Shown in pieces: positions 10,219 to 20,664 of a stretch of DNA of 64,000 bases (its first letter is position 1; every line of letters starts with the position of its first letter). A program made the position numbers and the translations under genes. This DNA comes from Macrothele yani (lineage: Eukaryota > Arthropoda > Arachnida > Araneae > Macrothelidae): NCBI GenBank assembly GCA_039090855.1, contig CM077011.1:135906749-135970748 (forward strand), in the 5' to 3' direction. The notes under the pieces were generated by a model. The model ran no database searches, was not told where the DNA came from, and was given only the letters and a program-made list of their open reading frames with translations.

Positions 10219-12304
10219 CAGTGTTCGAATTTCCCAGTGGTATGCTGGCCAATGCATTGGCCAGTAAAAATTCCATTGGGCTAGTGAAATATTTATGTTA
10301 CTGGCCCGGCTGGGCAGCAATTTTTTTTTTTTACCCCTGTTTGCTTCGGAATTTGCAAGTTTATAAGGAACTGATCCAAATTTCAACTATCCAGGTTTGG
10401 CTATAATAGTTTCTGGATTTTTTTGAAATTCTGATATTTACTACTCAAAAGCTGAATATCGGAATTTCAGACCGTACTTTAGTTTTATGAAAATTTTGAA
10501 CTGTAGGAAGCCAAGCCCCGAATCGAAATATTTGGATTAAGACAGCACCACTTGTTTGCCCATTTAATGACCCCAGAGTATGGGGCCACTTATAATGCTT
10601 TCCAACTGGAGTTTGAAGAACTGTTTGTATTCTGGCTTTTTGCCCATCTGTCTTTCTGTCCACATAGGGGAACCTCCAGTCTTTCACACTGAAGCAAGGT
10701 ATTTCATGCAGGTGGCTTTTGGTATGTTGCAAAGTGTTTCATAATTAGTACACTATATGGTTTTCCCCTTATTTATTTTCATCCCTGCAACTTCGTGTGC
10801 CATGCATGCATTTAATTTCATGACTTAAAAAGAAAGCTTTTGATATTTTTGTCAACTTTTACTCCATGTATTTTGCTATTAGAAAATGAAAATATCTGCG
10901 TAAATATCACAATTCGATTGATAAATTCTAAATTTAATCATTCGAGACCAAAAATTTTTAATTCATACCCAAATAAAAACTACAGCTGCAACCTCTCTTG
11001 TTCCTTCTGCAGAACAAAGGCAAAACTGCAAAGATACAAAAACACGATAGGAAAGCCACAAGGATAAAAGGAGGTTCTGCATCATCTCCACCTGAAACCA
11101 GATGCAAGACAGGTTTTGTTTCTCCCCCAGGGAAAGACACAGGCAGGAGAGGCCAAATCGATGTGTGCAGGTCATTTTTGTAAAACAGCATTTTGCATTC
11201 AACACTAGCATTCCCTGTGAGACTAAAGTGTACAAGGAATTATTTGGTAGACTGGGAAGTGTCAGTTTAAAAACCAGAACCAAGGTTACTTTTGCATTTG
11301 TGTGTGAATGGTAATCAAAATACATCATAATATTTGTACTGTACACTTTAATTTGAAATTAACTAAGTATCATGCTTCAGTGTACCATTCTTGATACCAG
11401 TAACATGTGCATACTAAATATATTAGTATTTGTGCTATTTCTGAACCAGTGAAAATGACTGGACCACCACATTTTGGTAGTATACACTGGCCCTGCTGAC
11501 AAACGAGTTTTTTTTTTTTTTTTTTCCAAAATTTCTACGACTGATTACACTATTTTGTTTTTTAATAATTAGTATTATTTGTTTGCATGTATACATTCTG
11601 TTGCCTGGAAAGCTTTTGGAAGAAACAGCATAATTTTCAAGAACAATATGCCATTATGTCTTAAAAGAAAAGTGTTTGATCAATGCATTCTTCCAGTGCT
11701 TACGTATGGTGCAGAGACGTGGACCTTAACTAAAAGAGACATACAAAGGCTGCAGACAACTCAAAGTAGCATGGAGAGGTGCATGCTTGGTGTAACCAGA
11801 AGAGATAAGAAGAGGAACTCGTGGATCCAAAAAATGACAAGAGTGGAAGACATCATGATCAGAGTTAAATCCCTGAAATGGCAATGGGCTGGACATACTG
11901 CCAGATGACTGACCATTGATGAACAGCCAAAATTTTAGATTGGATTCCAAGGGACAGGAAAAGACCTAGAAGAAGACCACAGGGGAGATGGGTGGATGAA
12001 ATTCGAAAGTATGCAAGAGTGACATGGAGGAGACTGGCACAAGACAGACCGTTGTGGAAGAAACTTGGGGAGACCTTCATCCAGCAGTGGATTGATAATG
12101 GTTGACAATGATGATGATAATACATTCTGTTGCTTTTAATTTTTAATGCACATCTCCAATGAAATGATATGTTATTTTTTGCATATACTGTAACTGTGCT
12201 AAGTTTTTCTTTCACGGACCAGTGGGCATTTTTACGGACCAGTGATTTGCAAATTCGAGTGGTTCGCTGGGCCTGTAGAATATTTATTTCTAATTCTAAC
12301 ACTG
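10219..12304. mobile_element. CAGTGTT-ended element inserted in the Tc1 transposase (hAT-like?)
   Basis: The left end reads cagtgttcgaatt and the reverse complement of the right end reads cagtgttagaatt. Both sides also carry a related subterminal segment (ccagtaaaaattcc with gtgaaat, against ccgtaaaaatgcc with gtgaaag). The insertion splits the Tc1 transposase between its DNA-binding and catalytic domains. The 8 bp on each side (tactacgg and tatggtgt) do not match well, so the target duplication is not proven. A 61-codon frame inside (10998-11183, SPPETRCKTGFVSPPG) has no family I recognise. Confidence 0.5.
11605..12119 (+). mobile_element. 5'-truncated RTE LINE insertion with 14-bp target duplication
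   Basis: Sequence matches the 3' end of the RTE element at 30477-33660, including the peptides GAETWTLTKRDIQRLQ and LKWQWAGHTAR, and ends in gttgacaatgatgatgataa, the family's trinucleotide tail. A 14-bp direct repeat, atacattctgttgc, flanks it at 11591-11604 and 12120-12133. It is a clean product of target-primed reverse transcription with 5' truncation. Confidence 0.92.
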
Positions 12305-12309
12305 TATGG

Positions 12310-12530
12310 TGTGCACTGGTCAGGACCTGGTTTTCTGGATCTCCCTCTGCAGCACCCACTGGTCTTTGGGTTGCAGTTTTGTGGGTTTTCCAGGTTGAGG
12401 TGAATTCCTGCAAAGTCTGTCTTCTTCCACTTGTTGATGACAATAGTCACAGTCGATTTAGCGACCTGTCAGACTTCAGCAATGCTTCTTATGCTCATAC
12501 CTCCAATTGAGCAGCTTAAAATAATTCCCT
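12310..12530 (-). pseudogene. Tc1-like transposase, N-terminal DNA-binding part
   Basis: On the minus strand, GMSIRSIAEV then VAKSTVTIVINKWKK form the second helix-turn-helix expected at the start of a Tc1 transposase. A shifted frame follows with GKPTKLQPKDQWVLQREI, resembling the second DNA-binding subdomain. A stop and a frameshift are present. The catalytic part lies at 9675-10216. Confidence 0.6.
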
Positions 12531-12899
12531 TTTAATCCTTTAAGCAGCTGATGTACCTAGAGCAAGAGGTGACCAAAAATTTCTGTACTCTCCAAACAGA
12601 AATGTGCTCATAGCGACCTGGTTTTATGTTAGCTACGGGAAAGCTATTCCTCTCCCCCTCTCATCTCAGCTGTTCCGAGCATAAACCTGTCATTTGTGAT
12701 AAGCGCTCGTTTTTAATCCTTTATTTTCTGCTCCATGACCAATGGCATGATGGGAAGTTTCCCTGATGTGGACATCATGCCACTGGGAAGAAACAAGTAA
12801 CTCAAGCTTGTTCTCTGTCCTACCTCAAGTTCTTTGCCATTGTTATAGCCCTTTAGCAGGTAATCAGTTAGGAAGAATTAGGGTCATATCACACTAAAT

Positions 12900-13796
12900 C
12901 AGTGGTCTCAAACTCGCGGCCCTGCACCATCTGTTTTGCGGCCTGCATGAATGATTACAAAATAAAAATAGATCACCCTTTTTTCAAGTATATTGCAATA
13001 TATTAAATATAATATAAACATAGTAATGCTTAGCAAAGCCATTCTCTTTATAAGTAACAAGTTCATATATGAAGAATATAACCGTATTAAGCAAAATACA
13101 TATTTTCAGTATGTTCAAGTCTCCATTTTCCTATAATGCTTTCAATGCACCTGAAGAACTTCAGCTTGAATTAATAGACTTTCAGTGTGGTTCTTTCCTA
13201 AAATAAAAATTCAACAGCTGCAATCTAACAGAGTTTTACCAGTTAGTTTCAAAGGACAAGTATGTGAACATTCATAACCTAGCTGTACGCGTTATGTCTA
13301 TGTTCGGAACAACATTCCCATGTGAACAGTCATTTACAAGAATGAACCAAGTAAAATGTCTTGAAAGGAATAGGTTAAGTGACAGTCAATTATGTTCCCT
13401 TTTAAAAGTAGCATATTCAAAGGACATCATTCCAAATATCGACAATTTAGTGACAGAAAATCGAGCCTAAGTTTCTGGTCAGAACATTTTCCTGTACTGT
13501 GTTCAGTAAGTAAAATGTGATTGTTTTAAGATTTAAGTGAAAATAATTGTTATATAAAAGTGACTGTTTTTGGTGGTTGATGAAGCATTTGTTTTTACTA
13601 TTTCCTGATAGTTAGCAATAATATTCCACACTCGTGTTAGGCCATTAGTATAGTTTTGTAAATTTGATATTTATTCATAAGAATTTTTTTAATATTCATG
13701 CGGCCCCTCTAAGTTCCTTCAAAACTGGAAAGTGGCCCTTCCAAGGATCAGAGTTTAAAAAGTGGCCCTTCTAAGGGTCTGAGTTTGAGACCACTG
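12900..13796. mobile_element. Internally deleted hAT element with 8-bp target duplication
   Basis: Terminal inverted repeats cagtggtctcaaactc (12900-12915) and gagtttgagaccactg (13781-13796) are perfect over 16 bp. An identical 8-bp duplication, cactaaat, lies at 12892-12899 and 13797-13804. Inside, on the plus strand (13264-13470), a 68-codon frame carries the hAT C-terminal dimerisation signature (FPCEQSFTRMNQVK, RLSDSQLCSLLKVA). The rest of the transposase is missing. Confidence 0.92.
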
Positions 13797-14184
13797 CACT
13801 AAATGATCATTTTGATTAACAAAACAAAAGGGAAGAGCAACATTTCTTTCTGATGCTCTGGTCACTCGTACGAGTGACGTTGGTTGGGACGGCTAACTAT
13901 GCCCCAAATGAATTCATTCCAGCCACTTTCAGACCACTTTTTAGACAGCAAATGCATTTCTCTGATAATTTCAGCTCATTTTGCTAACCCCAAGTTAATT
14001 CATTCCAGCAGGTTAAAGGGCTAAAACTCAGAGAGCTCTCTTCTGCTAGCCATTTCACCTGAGTGCACTACCGATCCATCTGAGCGTACTCCCGTTTTTG
14101 ATACCTTATTGACCACACATCTACTGCAAGAGAACACCATAGTGTCTGGTGGGGGGATGTCCAATCACTTTTGTCCACAGAGTA

Positions 14185-16015
14185 CACGGACAATGTTATA
14201 TAATGATTTCTCTACAGAAATAGCATTTTGCCGCGGTTTTACTTTCTCATAAAAATGAATCACCGCCTAATTTGAAAGGCGATCATAACAGTGTGTGTAT
14301 AAAGCTCTTGGTTCTTCCTCTTTGAACTTCGTAGAGACTCCATTCAACCTCCCATCATATGCGCTGTCCAAATGAAGGCTTGCTCTTGTATTTAAACTTC
14401 TTGAACTTATGGGGGATATGTATGTGTCCCTCTAAGCCTCATCCCATGGTACACTTATGCATAGCAGACATTTCTCAGTTCAGTACTTAGTCTTTTTAAA
14501 ACATTGTTGCATCATTCACTGAGAAGCAATATTAATAATCTGTTCTGAGAAGCCAGATTCTTAAATTTGTATTTTGTCAATACAAAAATTAAAAAATTCA
14601 TTGAGAACAATATTAATGATCTGTTCTGAGAAGCCATGGGACTTAGCCTGTTGAAGACAATTTAATCAGAATTAATATTTCAATCATAGGAGAGACACCT
14701 GTTTACTTACAGTTCTGAAAAATAGCTCCCACATTTTTTTCTTCTCAATTTTGATGAAATTTGAGTATTTTGTTAGTGACTTGTTACTGAAGGGTTAAAC
14801 TTGCTGAAATGGATATGATTTGTAGTTTGCATATTCATTTGGTCCGATCTGATGGTACATTAATTAAAAATCACTGAGATGTTTGCATCATCATTAACAA
14901 ATAAATGCATCCAAGAGTGTTTAATAAATCAATATATCACACAATTATCCTTTGTTGTTATTTCTAACATTCAGCACATAATGCATCATATGCAGCTGTG
15001 AAATATTTTACTCAGATCATAAAATCTGATTTGACCTCCATCATTCATGTAGTGGCCAATATAAGAACTGGTTGTTATCAATTTGGCATATCATGCACCT
15101 GAGTGTACCTCATTGAAGTTCAATTATATTAAAGAAAATTGTGACACAATAACATCATGTTAACATTAGTGCAAATGAAAAAAATGTGGTACAAATGAAA
15201 TTGTGCAACTTGGAGTATTTGCTTAAAAGTGATGGAAGTAAATAAACTCAACAGAAATGCAGTCTTAATATAGAGTGCAAGAAAATGATGAGTGTTATAT
15301 GAAGAGTGAGAAATGAGTCCGTATTTGATAAAAAACATTTACATGTTACTGTGCAGGGGACCTGAATGAAAAACAGATCTTATTTTTCTTACCATGAATT
15401 AAAATATGATGTAAAAGCAATTATTTTTCATAGCATGCAATGAAAATACTAAAATTTTCCATGCATGCTGAAATACGAAAAAAAAACAAAAAAAAACTGA
15501 AAAGTACTATTCCCAAACCACCATGTCACTAGGCAATAACCTGGTGAAAGAAAAACATCTTTACAAATAAAATCCCACTACACACCAATAAATTTATATG
15601 CAATCTTTAATTAAAAATAAATATAAAATATATTTTATGATACAAAATTATTTCTCCATTAAACACAAGACCAAAATGTTATATTTTACAGCATTATTCT
15701 ATAATCTACAAAATTACAATTTTACAAAGAAGGATGGAAGGGGAGTTGTTTTAAGATGGTAGTTAACACATGCTGATCATAAAAAGAAAAAAAAGAAAGT
15801 ACATAAATGATTCTTCTCAGCTGAAATACTTAAGAGTTCATAATACTTAATAAAACACTTCTTTTTGTTTTTCATTTCTATTAACAACAAAGGAAAAACG
15901 AGTTTTCATCTTCGAAAAGAATTTTTAAAACATGTTTACAAAATAATCAAAGATTAATCTTACAATATTAAAATATCATTTTAATAAATACTCTATTAGT
16001 AAATAATGCAGATTG
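14185..16015. other. AT-rich region downstream of AP5M1
   Basis: Contains the probable 3' untranslated region of AP5M1 (minus strand). No canonical AATAAA was found close to the stop; the variant ATTAAA occurs on the minus strand at 15606-15611. A ~40-bp direct repeat ending ctgttctgagaagcca occurs near 14520-14558 and 14597-14636. No other gene recognised. Confidence 0.4.
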
Positions 16016-16116
16016 TTAAGACTGCTCCACCTGCAATTTGTCTGAGCTCAAGACTGGAAACGGAAGATCTCCATAACTGTTCCAAATTTTATATGCTGTT
16101 GACTGGACACTATGCT
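16016..16116 (-). CDS. AP5M1: AP5M1 last exon
   Basis: The acceptor is ttttcattag immediately upstream (minus strand) and the stop codon TAA is at 16016-16018. The exon enters with two bases of a codon whose first base comes from the previous exon (G+AG, Glu). It encodes HSVQSTAYKIWNSYG and a short divergent tail ending VEQS. The YKIWNS block is the conserved strand near the end of the AP5M1 mu-homology domain; the tail after it varies between species. The preceding exon lies 9 kb away, across the DD36E and nested hAT insertions. Confidence 0.82.
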
Positions 16117-16733
16117 CTAATGAAAAGAAGAAAAAATGTAAAAAGTGATATTGCATAAAAAACTAGTAGCCATGACAAAATGTCTACAGATTCAGCAACT
16201 GCAGCAATAAAAGTCTAAAAAATTGATAATCATAATAAGATTGTACAAAAATATTGTCAAATACAATCATATCACATTAAAAATAAATAACAGAATTGAC
16301 AAGATGATGCATTCAAAATAATGGTTGCAGTGAAAAAACTACACTATCACATTAATAAATGCAACAAGATTAAATGGCAGTTCTACACCAAAAACAATAA
16401 ACATTAGATTAAATAACTAGGTGAGACAAAAGTTAGTCTTCACAAACTATAGTGTATTTTGAATGCTACAAAGGAAAAAAGGGGGAAGATCTAATTATTT
16501 TTCTAAAGTTGTAACAACTCAAATAATTTATCGCATGATTTCAAATTGTTTATATTTTAAAACTTAACTACCATATATATGCTTGCATATAAACCAAAAG
16601 TTTTTGGCAGAAATTCTTGTTTTAAAGTGAAGGGGGGCTTATATGTGAGTCAGTTAAAAATATAAATAATAAAACATTTTTGAACTCTGTGCATGATTTC
16701 AAGAAATGACCCATCTACAGCCATGTAGGAATG
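16117..16733. other. AP5M1 intron sequence with a possible MITE end
   Basis: Positions 16570-16660 read taccatatatatgcttgc... then gggggcttatatgtgag, similar in style to pogo-type MITE ends. A related block (cttatatgtgaacaggc) occurs near 23798. Whether they are two halves of one element split by later insertions is unproven. Confidence 0.3.
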
Positions 16734-17921
16734 CACTGAAAGGACAAATTATTACATACACCTCGATGAAAATATGTAAAGAAGCAGGACCGCAGCAAAT
16801 TGAGGTGTGCAGGAAAACCAGTTGAGGTTACAAATAGAGTGGGTCGGTGCACACAAGAATACATGTCAAGTGCCAGCAAGGGTCGAGGACGAGACTTAAA
16901 TGAGTTTGATCGAGGTCAAGTTGTGGGAACCAGGAGGGTCGGATGTTCAATCAGAGCAGCAGCGAAACTTAGGAATTCTGCAACAAAGTGTAGCAAGTGT
17001 GTACCAGGAGTATGTGAAATCCGGCAAAACCACTAATAGCCACATGAAATGTGGCCATAAAGATGCATTGGATGATCAAGAGCGCCAATGATTCGCTCGC
17101 ATTGTACAGACGAATTGGAAGGCTTGTTTGCCGCACATCAAGTCACAATTTAATGACGGATCATCCACAAGCCTATGCTCAAAGACGATCCGTCAACACA
17201 TGGCACAACTCGGCTGGGGCAGATGATGACCACACTGTGCTCCGATGTTAACGGCGCAGCATCGCATAATTCGGTTGCAGCTGGTGAAGGCCCATCAAAA
17301 CTAGAGCACAGATGATTGGAAGTGCGTCATATGGTCTGACGAATCCTGTTTCACACTGTATCGCGCCAATGGCAAGCAGTATGTGTGGCATAAACCACCC
17401 GAAGCTGTGGAGTCCGCATGCCAAGTTGGGGTACTACAGGCCGGTGGAGGCGGTGTAACTGCTTGGGCAGCTTTCACGTGGTCCGGCCTAGGTCCCTTGG
17501 TACCTCTTGAGTCTTCCGTCACTGGTTTCAGCTATGTGCAGCTCCTGGTCGACAATATCCACCCTTTTATTATGTGCCTCTGTCTGAACCAAGTTTCGAT
17601 CTTTCAACAGGACAATGCTCCACCCCATCAGTCCCGGCTAGTGATCGACTGGCTCCAGGAGCATAGCAGTGAGCTTACCGCACTCGCATGGCCCCCTCTC
17701 TCATCGGACATCAAACCCATAGAGAACTTATGGGACATATTCGAATGAGCTGTTCGCGATCAACCATCCCCACCTACATCTCTGCTTGCTCTACGCCAAG
17801 CAGTCTTAGATTGTTGGTCAATGATATCTGAGTCTGTGTTTCGGAACCTCACTGTGTCCATACTACAACATTTGGATGCTGTCCTATGCGCAAAAGGTGG
17901 TGCCACATTGTCCTTTCAGTG
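16734..17921 (+). mobile_element. Tc1/mariner transposon, DD36E type, degenerate
   Basis: Terminal inverted repeats cactgaaaggacaa (16734-16747) and ttgtcctttcagtg (17908-17921). TA follows the right end at 17922-17923; the left duplication is now TG. The transposase reads: GRDLNEFDRGQVVGTRRVG (N-terminal helix-turn-helix), then WSDESCFTLYRANGKQ with the first catalytic Asp near 17340, then a clean 121-codon stretch (17383-17748) containing AGGGGV, IFQQDNAPPH and KPIENLWD. Thirty-six residues separate the second Asp from the Glu. Frameshifts in the first half inactivate it. Length 1188 bp, normal for the family. Confidence 0.88.
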
Positions 17922-18425
17922 TAGTTATCATCAAAATTATAAGTATGAAACCTAATCCCATTTCAAAGTCAGACTATTGAATTTCTTGCTTCCAAAAATG
18001 ATGCAAACTCCTTATTTCCTTTGAAGACTTTGAGTATACCACCTCACCTTTAGGGAGGGACACAGCGAATAAATCCATGTTCTCCCATGTTTTCACAACA
18101 AGTATGGGTGTCTCATCTTGTGACTGAATGATGTGTCATTACAGAAGTACAAAGCCATGGTCTTTTAAAAAAATGCTGCATAAATAATGCTGTGAACGGC
18201 ACAGAAGATGATTTGGTTTATGATTCTCATGAAGAAAACTGCCAAGCAGATGACTTTGCTGATGACAAAGTTCATACTGATGATACACTTTTAATGAAAA
18301 TGGACTTACAAGAACTATTTAGAAACTCCAATAGTGAGTCGAATTTCAAAGATTTTTAAAGAAGGTAATTTTAGAAATTTGCATAATTTTATTTCAATAA
18401 ATATCATGTTTGCCAAACTCTTGAA
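17922..18425. other. AP5M1 intron, unassigned
   Basis: No element end, RNA gene or exon recognised. Confidence 0.4.
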
Positions 18426-18427
18426 AT

Positions 18428-18555
18428 GTAGGGCCGCGGATGGGCTAGTGGTCAAGATTCGTGAGTGCCACGGAGAAACCTCAGGTTTGATCCCATGCAG
18501 GTACGAATGCTCGAACCACTAAACATCTGCCGTGCGTCGGATGGACACGCTAAGC
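18428..18555 (+). mobile_element. tRNA-like SINE, left half, split by a hAT insertion
   Basis: Contains an A-box-like gatgggctagtggtcaag (18437-18454) and a B-box-like ggtttgatccc (18485-18495). The remainder continues after the hAT at 23539 (cattggaccctgggtactgg, then aataaataaggg). It is a different family from the SINE at 17. The hAT entered at cgctaagc. Confidence 0.6.
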
Positions 18556-18849
18556 CGGAGGTTCCCAAACTTATTCGGCCTACTGCCCCCTTTGCAGAAA
18601 AAAACAAACAAAACATACTCACTGCCCCCTGGAAATCTACCATTTTTAAGCAAACTAACAGAGAAATGCAGTGACAAATTTCAGTTATTTTATGTATCTT
18701 ATCTATATTTCTACCTAATCCTACAACATAGTAACACTTTGAACTTACAAAATTATTGAAATCAATCATAGTAACATTGGCATTCACAGAAAATTAAGAT
18801 AACGAAGAACATATTAAAATAAAAACTACGAATCACATTGAAAATGATC

Positions 18850-20620
18850 CTAATGAGAAGGATGAACCTGGTGCGCTGCTATCAATTTATTAATGTTCGG
18901 CTCTATTTTTATCAGCAGCATTCTTAAATCACCACGATTAGCTATTTGCAGTCGGTTTTTTTTTTTAGTTATCAGATTTGTGACCGCACTGAACCCTCGT
19001 TCCACTAAATATGATGAAGGAAATGCAATCAAGAACTTTTGTACTACAGCCCATAATCCAGGATAAAGTGTAGGTATCTGCTTTTGCAGCCAGAACTGTT
19101 GGTAGCCGTCTTTGAATTTCAATTTCAATTCCTCATTTGTTGTTACCTCTTTCAATTCTTCTTGTAGTTTTAGAGATACTTCTGTGTTTGTACTTGAAAA
19201 AGGGTCCAAAACCCAATCGGGTATGTTCATTTCAAGAATATCTTCAAATTGTTGATTGAAGTCAGAATGGAGAACCTCCAAGTGCTGACAATAGGTAAGC
19301 ACGTCTTCATCATGTTTTTCTACTGTTGATAAATTTGGAAACTGGCTGAATTTCCCTAGTCCAAAATTTTGTTTGTACAGAATAAGTTTGGCCATAAATG
19401 TGGAAATAACACCTTTGGTTTTGATTAAATTCAGCTCATCGCCTTGGAGCTGTAGATTTGTTTCATTAAATTTATGAAATAAGTCTGTTAAATAAGCTAT
19501 GTCATTTTTGAAATCAATCAAGTTGGATCGTAAAGCATCATCTTGGTTTTCTAGGAACTCTAGCACTGAGTCAAGGAGTTTATAAAACCGATCCAAACTG
19601 GCACCTTTTGACAGCCAGCAAACTTCTGTATGAAGCAGCAAGCGATACAATTCTTCATCGTTTTCAATACAAAGTTTTCCAAACAATCTGTCATTCAATG
19701 AATTGCTTCTGATTTTGTTGATTGCTGTAATGGCATAATGTAATGATTTATGTAGGCGTTCACTCAAATTTTTGGCAACTAAATGTTGACGATGATGCCA
19801 CAGTGTACAGCAAATGCATTCGGAACCGCTTTTTTAAATATGCAACAAAATCCTTGTAACGCCCTATCATCGCTGGAGCACCATCAGTAGCAATTGACAA
19901 GATATTACTCAGGGGGATTTCTTTTTCTTTAAAAAACTCTTCCAATGCATGAAATATTGATTCTCCTTTAGTATCAGTTTGCAAATTTTTAGCAAACAAT
20001 AATTCTTGGCAATTTTTTTCTTCTTTTATAAAACACACATATGTTAAAAGTAAGGCTTCATTTCCTGGCAAAGTTGACTCATCAAGCTGTACAGAGAAGT
20101 GGCATGTTTTTAAATATTTACATAATGAGTCTTCAACATCTTAAGCCATTTCATCAATTATTCTTTGCACTGTGTTATTACTCAAAGAAATTTTCTTGGT
20201 AATATCAGACGCTGGCATGTGTAGCATAGTATGTATTACCTCACTTATAGCCGGTAGAATTAGTTCTTCACCAATAGTATGCGGTTTTCCCGATTGAGCA
20301 ATCATTAATGCAATATTGTAAGAAGCACACAACCCATCGTCGTATTGTTTGGAAGCTGTTGAAAAGAGCTTTGACAATGTCGGCTGCCTCAAAAGTTTTC
20401 TTTAAGTGCTTGAAAATAACATAAATCCTTACTTTTCGTATCCGCATGAACTACTTGCAAATGTTCTTGCAGTCTTGAAGGCTTCATAGCTTCATTTGAA
20501 AAAACTTTTTGGCAAATCAGGCACATCGGTACTGTAATGTTTTTAGGCGACTTGATGAAGCCATATTTCAAATATTCAATTCTATACTGCCTACATTTTT
20601 CTTAGATTCAGCCATGATAA
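18850..20620 (-). pseudogene. hAT transposase, BED finger / ZBED5-type, broken
   Basis: Read from about 20610 downwards: a short N-terminus (MAESKK...), then a BED-type zinc finger with CLICQKVFSNEAMK and HLQVVH. A segment MRQPTLSKLFSTA to IIDEMA follows (20392-20141), then IATDGAPAMIGRYKDF near 19880 (catalytic domain), LLHTEVCWLSKG near 19620 (conserved Trp) and LVERGFSAVTNL near 19000 (C-terminal dimerisation). It ends at 18850 with HQVHPSH. The last 305 codons (19767-18850) are open. At least three lesions separate the pieces: a frameshift near 20590, one near 20400, and stops near 20140-20070. Length and order match the domesticated ZBED5/FAM200 group, but the terminal repeats and lesions show this is a transposon copy. 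Confidence 0.88.
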
Positions 20621-20664
20621 ACAACTTTAACACTAACCTTTTCGTCATCAAAATATGTATCCAA

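Larger units (their letters stand above)
9387..14182 (-). mobile_element. Tc1-like transposon, interrupted by three later insertions
   Basis: The left end ctatgtggacaaaagtgatt (9387-9406) and the right end, reverse complement ctctgtggacaaaagtgatt (14163-14182), are matching terminal inverted repeats. TA flanks both ends (9385-9386 and 14183-14184). Transposase pieces on the minus strand lie at 12310-12530 and 9675-10216. Between them sits the CAGTGTT-ended element (10219-12304), which itself contains an RTE fragment. A small hAT sits at 12900-13796, outside the transposase. The nesting gives a relative age order. Confidence 0.78.

Noticed and set aside
11865..12443. 192-codon minus-strand frame as a gene
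   Set aside because: It runs across the Tc1 N-terminus (wrong frame in part), the end of an inserted element and an antisense RTE fragment; no unity as a protein.
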